Shown: positions 30,646-40,836 of the stretch, one piece after another
Layout: each line of letters begins with the position of its first letter
How positions within the stretch are numbered: the first letter of the stretch is position 1
DNA from: Melastoma dodecandrum
Lineage: Eukaryota; Streptophyta; Magnoliopsida; Myrtales; Melastomataceae
Direction: 5' to 3'
DNA length: 64,000 bases
NCBI GenBank assembly: GCA_029817715.1
Contig: JARUPY010000605.1
Location: 62,001 to 126,000 of the forward strand
Notes under the pieces: model-generated
What the model was told of the DNA's origin: nothing
Database searches by the model: none
The model's input: only the letters and a program-made list of their open reading frames with translations
Program-made: the position numbers and the translations under genes

Positions 30646-31824
30646 ATGGCTCCGAAGAGGCAGAAATCCGGTGCCGGGTCATCCTCGGGTCACACCGAGG
30701 AAGATAGGATTAGGGAAGCGGCAATGACCCGCTCGATCATTGAGGAGCGAGGGATCAACGCTAATGAGCGGTATCTCGAAAATTTCCAGTACGTAATTGA
30801 TAAGCTAGGATGGGTAGAGTTTTGCTGGGAACCGGCTCCGGCTAGTATACCTTTGGTTAGGGAATTCTATGCGAATGCGCATACCTATGACTCGAACGGT
30901 GAAACGATTCGAGTCAAGAATAAGAAAGTGGTATTTAGCCCGGATGCAATTGCGTCACTTTATAACTTGCCTCGTTATGAGACTGATGGCTGGAATGCGT
31001 ATCTCGCCGAATCCTTTGATGCCCAAGCAATATTAGAGTTATTAACTAGGGACCGGGCAGGAGCACGGTGGATAATGTCGACATCTAACGAACCCATTGC
31101 ACTCCAGGGTTCAGATCTCCATGCGACGGCGAAGATGTGGCAACTCTTCGTCTCCGCACGACTTATCCCAGGAACCAACGTCTCCCGTTTAACTAAGGAA
31201 AGGGCGGCGCTGATATACTGCATATTGCAGTTGAAACAGATTGATGTAGGGGTAGTGATTAATGGTATGATTCATCGCTGTCTTCGTGAACTTAATCTTG
31301 GATTATGGTTTCCCACCATAATCACTGAGTTGTGTAGACAGGCAGGGATTAGGGTGGATCCGAAGGATGGGCTGCTCCAACCTCAAAAATCGCTCAACAA
31401 TGCATCATGGCTCAGGATCCAGCACGAAATCACGGTCAAGGAGAGACGCGACGGGGGTAGAGTCCCGGTTCAAGCTGTTACTGGAGGGGAAAACTCCCAA
31501 CCCGACCCGACTCCGGTACCGCGTTTTCCCTCTGAGGAAGAACGTTGGGCTCAAATGACAACGTTCATGCAATCCACGATGGACTTCCAGCAGCGCGCCT
31601 TGGCATTTCAGCAGAGTTCCCTGGATTTTCAAGCGCGTTCGCTAGCTTACCAGCAACATACCATGGATTACCAGAGGTATCAAATGGATTGTCTCCGTAA
31701 TCTCGGTGTTTCTCATGGCGTGGATTTTTCTTCGTTTCAGGAGCCCGTTTTTCACTATCCCCCTCCTACGGAAGACGCAGCGGATGACCCTATCTCTGAG
31801 GATGAGCAGCCCGGAGACGATTGA
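30646..31824 (+). CDS. Element 3 second ORF, plant-transposon-protein type
   Basis: It has 392 codons and starts MAPKRQKSGAGSSSGHTEED with a basic N-terminus. The central region (about residues 45-250) resembles the 'putative plant transposon protein' domain of Athila-like and related elements: ENFQYVIDKLGWVEFCWEPA, KNKKVVFSPDAIASLYNLP, ATAKMWQLFVSARLIPGTN, TKERAALIYCILQLKQIDVG. A C-terminal block (about 305-350) repeats a heptad of the form FQQRALA, FQQSSLD, FQARSLA, YQQHTMD, YQRYQMD, which should form a coiled coil. The tail is acidic. No signal peptide or transmembrane segment is visible, so it does not look like an envelope protein although it occupies the env-like position. Function unknown. 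Confidence 0.8.
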   Translation: MAPKRQKSGAGSSSGHTEEDRIREAAMTRSIIEERGINANERYLENFQYVIDKLGWVEFCWEPAPASIPLVREFYANAHTYDSNGETIRVKNKKVVFSPDAIASLYNLPRYETDGWNAYLAESFDAQAILELLTRDRAGARWIMSTSNEPIALQGSDLHATAKMWQLFVSARLIPGTNVSRLTKERAALIYCILQLKQIDVGVVINGMIHRCLRELNLGLWFPTIITELCRQAGIRVDPKDGLLQPQKSLNNASWLRIQHEITVKERRDGGRVPVQAVTGGENSQPDPTPVPRFPSEEERWAQMTTFMQSTMDFQQRALAFQQSSLDFQARSLAYQQHTMDYQRYQMDCLRNLGVSHGVDFSSFQEPVFHYPPPTEDAADDPISEDEQPGDD

Positions 31825-32969
31825 TCAGGGAGCACCCTTTCCCTTTTGCATTTTCTTTTCGAGTTTCTATTACGGAGTTATGTTTGCACCGAGGTCGTTG
31901 CAATGTTTAGGTTTGGGGGTGGGGTGTTTGTCTGCTTGTGCGTGTTAGGCTCCTTTATGTTTGTTAGAAATTTGGTTTAGTTTGTTTTCGTTTTCGATCA
32001 TTTTTAGGTTCGTAAAAGAAAAAAAAAATAAAAAATAAAAAAATAAAAATAGTTCCTAGATTCACGTCGAACCTCCTCAGGTAGCCTTAGGAATTTGAAA
32101 GCGAAGAGTCTGACTCTAGGATGATGCCTTGAGGTAGAGCACACCTAAGGAAGAGAATGAGATTGTTCTAAGTTAGCGTGTGGAATTTGAATAAGCAAAA
32201 AGAGAAATACTCAGTAGGGAGCATGATTAACAGTGAGAGCTTTACACCTTCCTTGAAAGTATAGCCACTGGGATAAGTAGGGGTTCTTAAACCAACTCTT
32301 GAAGCTAGCTCTGACCTTTGTTAAAAAAAAAGAGAGAGAAAGAAAGAAAACGGTTGCCAAGGCTCTGAGCACCACTATCCAGGTTAGAAAGTATGAAAAA
32401 TTGAAAAAGAAGCAACGATTAGTGAATAATGAAAAGATAAGGCCTGGATATGTGCTTGTGGTGTGAGTCTTCCTTGCGGCTCGAGTTTTCGTCCTAGGGG
32501 TGCTTTATCACCTAGTGCCTTGGTCCAACTGGACCGGGAGACACTGACTGAGAACTCGTTACACGGGCGTTTGCGGGAATTGATTAGCATTTAGAGTCGT
32601 GCAATCGGAAAAAAAAAAATGAAACAAGAATGGTTGAGTAGAAGGTCATGAGTAGGTGGAAGGAGGCGGCAAGAGGTAAGTCCCTGAAAATTCCTTGGTG
32701 GCTATGAAAGATTCGAGGGTGTGTGGTAAGCATTGTGAAAGGGTAACCTACTGGGATGAGTTTTAAAGCAAAGTGTTAATAGCACACGCTAGCAGTGAAT
32801 AGACTCTGACTCTGAATGAAGTGTGCGACCTCATCTGAGGGTGTTTAAGGACAATTTGCAATCAAAGGATTAAGGTGTTCTGAGGAGTGACGTTGAGTTG
32901 TGTTTGCTTCGCCTTGGCATGTTTTATTTTGTTTTGCTCGAGGACTAGCAAAGATTAGGTTTGGGGGTG
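31825..32969 (+). other. Element 3 3' untranslated region
   Basis: No ORF of note. It contains an A-rich tract (32018-32050) and a polypurine-like GTTTGGGGGTGGGGTG at 31911 that closely resembles the true polypurine tract AGGTTTGGGGGTG at 32957-32969, next to the 3' LTR. Confidence 0.7.
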
Positions 32970-34310
32970 TGATAACTCTAGTAAAATAGAGTTATATTAT
33001 CACATTTAGGCTTAATTCTAGTAGTTTCGAGAATTTCAATTGTTATTGTTTGCCAATTGAGCTTAAATTGTCATTCATCACGTTTGCTTTGTGATCGTAG
33101 GAAGTAAATGAAGGCATGACGGAAAACAAAGCAAAAGGGTGAAGGATGAAGAGGAATAGAAGGCGGAGGACACGGTGCAGCTGCAACCAATCTTCTTGCA
33201 GCTGCACAAGTGAAGCAGAAGGATGACAGAGAAGCTCGTGCAGCTGCACGACGAGAGGAGGAATTGAGCAAGGACATCAGACTGGTCGGTGCAGCTGCAA
33301 CGCCAGTCCCTTGCAGCTGCACGAGTGCGACAGGGCAGATATGAAGAGAGTTCAGAGAGGTCGTTACAGCTGCAACGAATTCATCTTGCAGCTGCACGAC
33401 GTAATATTGCCCGAAAATTAGATTTTATTTTTCTAGATTTGTTTTAGGTATAAATAGGTTGGATTTTAGGTTTTCGGGGGTACCCCTTATCTCTTCTCTT
33501 CTGACTTTGGTTTTGGCACCCGACGACGGCTAGGAACAAGGAGACGAAGACGTTGATGGAGACTTCGACGATTTCTCTTTTCTCTTTGCTTTTTGTTCTG
33601 TTTTCGATGTCGAACTAAACATCTTTTCTAGGATGATGATGAACCGACTCGTGTAGTTGGTTATCCACTCTTTCGGAATCAATTTAAGAAGATTTATCGT
33701 TTACTTGTGTTTCTTCTGTGTTTAATGCTTACCTATCGGGTTGATCGCCGGTTTGTATGAATTCTTAGTCTTAAGTGAACTCGAGAGAGACTTAGGATTA
33801 GAAGAGGGGAAACATAACCTAGGTTAAGGCCGAGAGATCGGTTTAACTAAGAGGAGTATAGAGATATACACTCGTAGGTAACCGAGAGAACAATTGGATC
33901 TCAAGGAATTCTGATTATTCGTGATTCGCTATAGAAATATAGGTTTACGGGTGATTAGCAATTCACAGTTACAGCCTCGAGAGAGGTGTAGCGATTGTTA
34001 GGGAATTGTGGTTAGTAAACGGTAAAACGGATTGAATTGAGGAAGAGAGAGTGTGATAATCTACGAATCGATAGGGGATTCGGAGTTCTAGGCTTTTATT
34101 ATTCGATTTACAACCTTGCTTTTATTTTTATTGCGATTTACTTTCTTGCACCCAACCTTTCATCACTCAACCTTCTTGACTAGAACTTGAACTCAATAAC
34201 TGACTATTGGCGGTAGATTCTGTCTAATCAGTCCTCGTGGGAACGATCTTTCTCATCACTTTATTACTTGGCGCGACCCGTATACTTGCGTGTGCGATTT
34301 GGTTCGAATA
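32970..34310 (+). repeat. Element 3 3' LTR
   Basis: It corresponds to 22983-24346. It has seven palindrome units (33176, 33197, 33239, 33290, 33312, 33365, 33387). The second pair is reduced to one unit by a 22-bp deletion between direct repeats. Its last dinucleotide is TA rather than CA. The TATA box is at 33449. Confidence 0.92.
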
Positions 34311-34315
34311 CTGAT

Positions 34316-35662
34316 CACATTGAAAACACGGGTCCCTATGATCTTCCACTGGAAACTCATCAAAGGCCTCGAAATAATAACCAATTCTTCTATTTTCAAA
34401 AGACAACATGTGCGCATACCCTGTCCTTGTACTTACAAGACTTCTTGTCATGATGCAATGCCAAATTTTTGGGAGTTCCGCACTAACAAGCTCAGGGAAG
34501 ATCGCCCAATTCAAACAACATCACGAGTTCAACGTCCCGCGATCAGACTGGTGTACGACGATGGATGAAACAAGTAAACGTATACATACCTCGACTGCAA
34601 CCATATCATAGTTCATCGACGGGCATCGCACATAACAAATTACGTGTACCATTTCTGTTACGGAAAAGCGAAGGCGATGATCAAGGAATGTCATTCCCTT
34701 GTTGAAGAAAGAAAAGGAAAGATAAGTTTCTCCTGGGATTAGATTATTCCCGGGAGGGGAATGGAATAGATGCCAAGTGGGGGGGTATTCTCAAGTCAAG
34801 AGTATGAGATTATTCTCTTCTACCCAAAACCACAAGAAATGGGTTCTCTTACCTTTATTCATCCCACAGATTAACCTATAATTAATTAAAGGTAATCTGA
34901 TCAGGGGCCTACAAAGACATCCTCATCTTTTTGGCATTGGATTGTTTCTGTGCTTAATGGTGAACAAATGCTTCCCAATGTGACCCCGCAATTCGTCCGG
35001 TCCACCGCGACTTAATCGTGTGGCTCGCGCTTGGACCAAGGGGATAATACCCGTGCAGGCGCCATGCGTACGGTCCGCCTTATGTTATCAGATGCCCCTT
35101 TCGAGGGAGTGTTGTTTGCCTTTCATTTCAAGAGAAAGCCAAATTTGGAACAAATGCTGTATTAAGAAAAGGGAGAGAGAGAATAATAGCAACAAAAGTG
35201 GAGGATGGAATAATAATTCAATAGTTCCTAATCATTTAAAAAGGCTTAGTAAAACTTGATGGGTATAATAAATAAACGGGCAGTATTCTTCCCATTTGCG
35301 AGAAAATTGGGGCTTTTGATGATTTGTTACTACTCCCTCTCGAGCTTTTCCAGATGGGATGATCATTTTTTAGTGTTAGGTTTTTTAATGGGATTTCTTA
35401 CCTATTAATATGCTTATTTGCATAGTATGTTTTTACTTTTATTTCCCTTACTTTTGAATTAACGACGTCATCGTGACGTCATGCTCACACCACGGCTGCC
35501 TCCCGAGGCTGGCATCCTTTCTCTTCTCCCTCCCCTTTCTTTCCGAGTCGGTCTCAGAAATTCTTCTGGCGATCAATTCCCGAAGGCTCGACTTTGATCG
35601 TCGATTAGGGACAGCCGCCCCTATCGATCTACCCTCACGCCGGATCTCAGTCGAGGAGGGAG
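34316..35662. other. Intergenic, upstream of GID4
   Basis: No gene recognised. It is AT-rich from about 35150 to 35460. A direct TGACGTCA-like motif pair (GACGTCATCGTGACGTCATG, 35464-35483) lies about 190 bp before the GID4 ATG and may be a bZIP/CRE-like promoter element; the following CT-rich stretch is probably 5' UTR. Confidence 0.5.
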
Positions 35663-37865
35663 ATGCCGGTGAGAGTAGTGGAAAGCTCGGCCCCTTCGCA
35701 AGTTTCAGGTGCAGCCCTACCGCCATCGATTTCTTCGCTGTAGTTCTCGTCAACATGATTACCCGGGTGCTATTCAATTAGGTTTCTTTGGTAGCGTGTT
35801 TGCTGATATCCTGTTCTTGTTTTCTCGCTTCTCGTAGGCCGCGCTGGCCCGAAATTAGGTTCTGGCTGACTAAATCCCAGTTTAGTGTGTGGAGTGTTCA
35901 TGACTCGATCGCATGCCGTGGGCGACGCTTTTCCCCTGCCACCTTCTGATGATCTGCCTGTCTCACTGGTGTTGGGATGAGTGCGACGGTGCATTTTTGT
36001 CTCGCTTTGCTGTCGGAATTGTGTTGAATGCATCCTAGCCCCTAGGTCAAGAAAGTAGTCAGGTTGGAGCAGTCCTCCCTTTAAGATGTTGAGAAAGGAT
36101 TCGGGACTCGAAATGTGCTGCAGCTTAAACACTATGAATGTGCTTTCACGTGCATTGATTTATCTTCGTTTCCATCTGTTTAAAGTGCTCTTGAGGTCTG
36201 TAATTTGGCTTTAATATGTTCGAGCTGTCAAACTCTAAGTTTTTGGGGTTTCTTTGCTGGTAGATTCTGCAATTCGTTTTGTGCTTTAGTTTTTGGCAGT
36301 GTGCCTTTTTTACTGCCATCAACTCTTCATCTGCTTTTTCAATTGAAATCAGTATTTCCTGTTAGTACATTGCTTGTCGTAACTAACTTCATCTCTTTTT
36401 CAGAAGGAGCAAGTTCTGGGAACACCGGACCGCCATTTTGTTCCCTCTTAAGTGTCGGACAGGTTATATTCTTGTGTTAATATTGTCTCATTTGCCATCA
36501 ATATTTCTGGCCAACCCTCTAGTCGGCCTCGTAATGTCTAGTTCTAATATGCTGCGGTTGCTGACAGTCCTTTTCTTGGTCAAATAACTTCTTTCAGACA
36601 TTTTCGGGAACTCAAAACGTATCTAGTCAGCAGAACGAGAAGGACGAAGCATGGAGGGTTAATGTCTGTATTCAGGGTTGTGACCTTGATCACGGGTATC
36701 TCTGTGGTACTATGGAAGCTCTCAATGTTCCTATGGCAGATACTCCTGTAAGATGCATCTTACTAGTGCATTGTAACTGCTTTATTGTGTAAATGGTTGA
36801 TTTATATACCCTTCTGTACCCTTAGCTGGAGTTGTTGCTACTGCGTGCTTTGTTTTTGACCTGGAACAAAAAGCAATAAAATGTCTGAAACATTCCCTTG
36901 TCGATATTTGCAAGTGCATTGAGGGCGCTCATTAGATCACCATCATATCATTACTTCAATGAATTTATTTTTCAATCGTTAAACCGAGATTGTTTTTATC
37001 GGCATCATGTTTATGATCTGTTCAGGTAGTCACATTCTGGGAAGGAGAAATTGTTGACAACAAAAATTATACCTTCTTCACGGGCAAGTGGGAAGCAACG
37101 TAATGCCTTCTTTTTTCATCTTTTGGTTGTCGTCAAATTTATTCATGAATTCATGTGAACTCGGTGGAAATTAGTAAGAAACATCAGCATTTACGACTGA
37201 ATAGTCGGCTCCAAAATCTCCCTTTCACGGGCCCTAGCTCTTTTGTAGGCGAGAGGATGATATTCGGCACTGGACAAAGTTCCCGTCTTTCGCACCTCTT
37301 CTGGTGAGTTTTTCATACACCAAATGTCCTTTGCTTCATTATCCCTCCGCCCATTATGAGCAATGAGTACTCATTCTCATGTCAGAGCTATGTTGAAGCC
37401 GATGGTGGGAAATCCTTGGACCTTAGCAGTTCCCAGTACATATTTATGGTAATGAGCATATGGGGAGCTACTCCTTACATGAGGGAAAATACTCGCATTT
37501 ATTTAAGCTTCGTTTTCTGATGCAGAGGTGGAAAGAACAATACTTTGTGAACGTAGGAGATGACTGTGGCCTGACCATAGCGGGCTTTTACTACGTTTGT
37601 TTCTCTTGTGTCGACGGCTCAATCAGTGGATTCTACTACGACCCCAAAAGCAGGTAACCATCTGCCAGTTATTTTCACTAAAATACCTTCTGTACGCTCA
37701 CACGTGACTCGTCACTGGACGAATGGATGTTTTTTTTTTTTTGGTCAAGTGGGGTGAAAATTTGATTGCCTTGAAACTGATTGCAGCCCGTATCAGAAGC
37801 TCGAGCTGAAATCAACTAATGCTGGGAGATCGGGTTTCATCTTCCCCACATATGAGCTGCAATGA
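35663..37865 (+). CDS. GID4: GID4/Vid24-type substrate receptor of the GID/CTLH ubiquitin ligase
   Basis: In yeast and animals GID4 is the subunit of the GID/CTLH E3 ligase that binds N-terminal degrons of targets such as gluconeogenic enzymes. Eight exons, all GT-AG and in phase: 35663-35708, 36404-36462, 36598-36747, 37026-37099, 37249-37303, 37386-37448, 37526-37653, 37787-37865, giving 217 residues, the normal plant length. The start MPVRVVESSAPSQVS matches plant homologues. The Vid24 domain fills most of the protein: GCDLDHGYLCGTMEALNVP, VVTFWEGEIVDNKNYTFFTG, IRHWTKFPSF, YIFMRWKEQYFVNVG, CGLTIAGFYYVCFSC, GFYYDPKSRPYQKLEL, ending SGFIFPTYELQ. No lesion is visible. It is transcribed away from Element 3, whose right end is 1.35 kb upstream. 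Confidence 0.92.
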
Positions 37866-39699
37866 AGTCGTGCTTTTTATTCGCAGAAGTGGTGGATTTA
37901 GGGAGGTCATCGATGGATGGGGATCTTACCTGTCCTTGTAGTGTACATATTTATCTGGTTGCTGATGGAAACATCAGATGCCCGTCTATAATGTCCGCCC
38001 ATGCGTTTTCATTATCTCAAGACATAAAGACTGGCCAAACCAAATTCTCATTTTCAATTGCATCTGGGTTTTGAGTTAAATCAGATCCAGTGGTATCGAC
38101 TTATTAAAAATATATATATATATATATTTAGTTGATGTTTTATTTAATTTTATTGTTTTCCGATTAGGATGTCCAAAATTTGGTTTCTTAATGGGCTTAT
38201 CTGACCATTCCCAAAAACATCGTTATCCAAAAGGGGCACCCGTTCCCGTGATCCCCTCATCTTCTGCCTAATGTCATCAGATAAATACAAGGCACCATAA
38301 CTACCTCCCAAAATAATACAGACGAGGTGTTACAATTTGAAGGAAAATAAACATCAATCAGGACATGCCAAAGAGGCAAACTAAGACTAAGCAAGAGATC
38401 AGGAACCTTATCATGTACCGTCTTTTATCTCTTCAGGTCGTGGGCCAACGTCACAAGTATCAAATACAGACCCCCTCCATCACTTCCATTGAAGATAGTG
38501 CACTGCAGCCACCCCTCCATCCCAAGTTCTATACTTTCCTTGTCTTGCAGCAATCCTGTTCCTGCAGCTCTACTTCTAGAGGCACGGTTTCTTTCGAGGG
38601 GGCAAGAATGATGCAGCCAAGGATGACTTGCCGTGCTCCGTTACATTACATCACGACACAAGACTAGCGACCTTGTCCTAGCACTGAGTTTCTGTGCCAT
38701 GTGTGTGGTTTGTGTATTTTACGGGCGGATCATCCTTGGCTACATGCTTCTCGCCTGCTCTTCAGGTTCTGGGCCTTCTGACGGTTGATGATGTGCTGTA
38801 CTGTGGCATGAGAATGCACCCCCCCCCCCCCCCCATCGTGATGAACTAAACATTATCTCCGACGTTAACTTCGCTGCTATGACTGTCACTCATTGTTTGT
38901 TATTCATACAATACTCTGGATTATGTATTGTGCATACTCCATGCACATATTTCCTGCAGATACGATGGCCAGTTTTGTTAAACTCTACTTAACAATAGAG
39001 ACATCTAGCATAGAAAATGTCATTAGGGGGTGATATATGCTGTGTTGGGACCTAGACATGTTTGTGTGGATATGTAGTTATATACTGCCCCTGCGATGTG
39101 TACTTCAATGCTTCGGACCTTTGAAACATCGAATGGGGAGAAGACAAAGAACAAGAGGTCCAAAACTGATGGAATATGCCCGTGATTTTCTGATATCACG
39201 ACTTATGTGGTCTGAGCACTTTCTATCAATCTGCATCAAAAAGAGTAATTTCCTTCCTAGAGCGGCTTTAAATCTTAAGATACTTTCCCAATTCATCAGT
39301 AAGCCAGAGACCACTAATCCCAATGTTGTTGAGGCGGCGTTCTCATCCACCAGTACAGGACAAAAAAGGACAACAGGAGACAGCAAAAAGATAAGCCAGA
39401 GGATGCCGAATTCATCAAATGACAGTAGCATCTCCCAAGTCCAGAAAACAAGACAGAAAGGATCTGTCCACAATGCTCCTGGCTCCCTCGCAGTAAGGAT
39501 CTATCCAACTCAACTAGCTCCTGATTGGCAATACTATACATATTGTAGGCCAGATAAAAAGCTCTGACCAAATAACATGTCAGGAGGCCTCGCGGCATAT
39601 ACAACAACCTGAAAGGAAGACCATATTTCCATATCCACGTCTGTACAAGGTGATTGGTTGGGCTTGATGAAAGATCCGTGAAACAGACCCCTGATTGGG
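37866..39699. other. Intergenic between convergent GID4 and ACHT genes
   Basis: This should hold both 3' UTRs. It contains an AT microsatellite (about 38108-38127) and a run of 16 C (38819-38834). Open frames near 39037-39567 overlap on both strands and resemble no family I know; I see no gene. Confidence 0.5.
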
Positions 39700-40836
39700 T
39701 CATCTTCCAATAGTAACAAGTGGGTCCTGGGTTGAATCCTGCAGAGACCTCGCGTTTGCCGAAGGAAGAGCAAGATCCAAAGGAACATGAGATGGCACCG
39801 GATTTGTAATGACTCCGGCGTGTTCCCTATCCAAAGCAGGTGATAAATTTGGAGTGTAGGAAAAGGATAAATCTTTGTTGGAAGCCAGCGCCACGAGCTC
39901 CTTCTCTTCCAAACCTTTTGTACAACCCAGGCTGCAGCGATCGGGGCTATGCTTCGCAAATGCATCCTTGAACTTCTTAATCTGCAGAAGAAGTTCCCGA
40001 GGGTAGAAGCGAGTATGGACTTCACAGACTTTAGATAAAAAGCGCGTTGAAGAGTAAATGTAGTTAACATCTAATACCGTGGCAACAGTGCAACTGAAAC
40101 TGCAAACCCGACCCTGAGCTCCTCGGTAGAACCGAAAGAAGGGCAGGACATGAACACCGAGGCTGTAACACATGGACTTGTGCTCCTCGTAGTTAACCTG
40201 AAGGAACAGCACCTCGGGGTTCCCACCAGCAATTTGGCATATCTTGGGGTGGAGTGCTTTGCACCCTCCGCAACTAGGTGAATAGAAGTGGACGACAACC
40301 AGCTTATCCCCAGCACTCAACAAGGACTCCACAAGGTCTTCCGCCCCTGTCACCTCCTTCATGTTCGGTTGCAACCCATTTTCCCACCATTTATTCACTT
40401 TCCCTATTCTCAATCCACCCTTAAAGAAACCGAAGAACAAATTCAACATCAAACACTTCCAGTCGAACAACAAAAGACAGACAGACATCCCAACGATAAA
40501 AAAAAACCCTTCTTCCATCCATAAAATCAACCGAAGCCCACTAACCTGCACATTGGCGGAGAAATTCCTGGATCTACTCCTTCCAAGAACCCCAAACTGA
40601 TGACTAATCCTAATCCCGTCTCGACCCAGATGATACCTACCCGACCTAGACCTCGACGATTCGAGCCCAAAGTTCCTAACTCTCACAGATGGGTAACGCC
40701 TCAACGTCATTCCCATGAACTTCCCGCCCTTGGGACCCCTCGGGAACCTGGGAACGGAGTCCTCCCTCAAAATCCGACGCCTCAGCATGGAAAACAAACC
40801 TAATCCGCTGCCCGTAGCCGCTGCCGCATCCCACAT
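39700..40836 (-). CDS. ACHT-type (atypical Cys-His-rich) chloroplast thioredoxin-like protein
   Basis: ACHT proteins are plastid thioredoxins that pass oxidising signals from 2-Cys peroxiredoxin to targets such as starch synthesis enzymes. Exons 40836-40546, 40419-40078 and 39981-39700 give 304 residues. The first ~95 residues are Arg/Ser-rich and fit a transit peptide. The thioredoxin fold follows: KWWENGLQPNMKEVTGAEDL, LVVVHFYSPSCGGCKALHPK with redox site CGGC, then VNYEEHKSMCYSLGVHVLPF with the cis-proline. The C-terminal KFKDAFAKHSPDRCSLG and GLEEKELVALASNKDLSFSY are family-typical. The CGGC variant and C-terminal region resemble Arabidopsis ACHT4 as I recall it. Both introns (126 and 96 nt) are multiples of three without stops, so retention would leave the frame open. 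An in-frame ATG at 40920 would add 28 residues; I prefer 40836. Confidence 0.87.
   Translation of the reverse strand: MWDAAAATGSGLGLFSMLRRRILREDSVPRFPRGPKGGKFMGMTLRRYPSVRVRNFGLESSRSRSGRYHLGRDGIRISHQFGVLGRSRSRNFSANVQVSGLRLILWMEEGFFFIVGMSVCLLLFDWKCLMLNLFFGFFKGGLRIGKVNKWWENGLQPNMKEVTGAEDLVESLLSAGDKLVVVHFYSPSCGGCKALHPKICQIAGGNPEVLFLQVNYEEHKSMCYSLGVHVLPFFRFYRGAQGRVCSFSCTVATVLDVNYIYSSTRFLSKVCEVHTRFYPRELLLQIKKFKDAFAKHSPDRCSLGCTKGLEEKELVALASNKDLSFSYTPNLSPALDREHAGVITNPVPSHVPLDLALPSANARSLQDSTQDPLVTIGR

Larger units (their letters stand above)
22983..34310 (+). mobile_element. Element 3: complete Athila-type Ty3/gypsy retrotransposon
   Basis: This 11.3 kb element has LTRs at 22983-24346 and 32970-34310, target-site duplication CTGAT (22978-22982 and 34311-34315), a tRNA-Asp-type primer binding site (24353-24370), an intact gag-pol (24452-29752), a second ORF (30646-31824) and a polypurine tract just before 32970. 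Gag sequence and overall layout are those of the Athila lineage. The LTRs are nearly identical except for a 22-bp repeat loss and scattered single bases, so it is young and, by sequence, potentially autonomous. Confidence 0.93.

Noticed and set aside
34224..34514. Minus-strand frame across the right end of Element 3
   Set aside because: It spans the LTR/flank junction created by the insertion and shows no domain.
39037..39567. Plus-strand open frame of 176 codons between GID4 and ACHT
   Set aside because: It overlaps equally long open frames on the minus strand, has no recognisable domain, and lies where 3' UTRs are expected.
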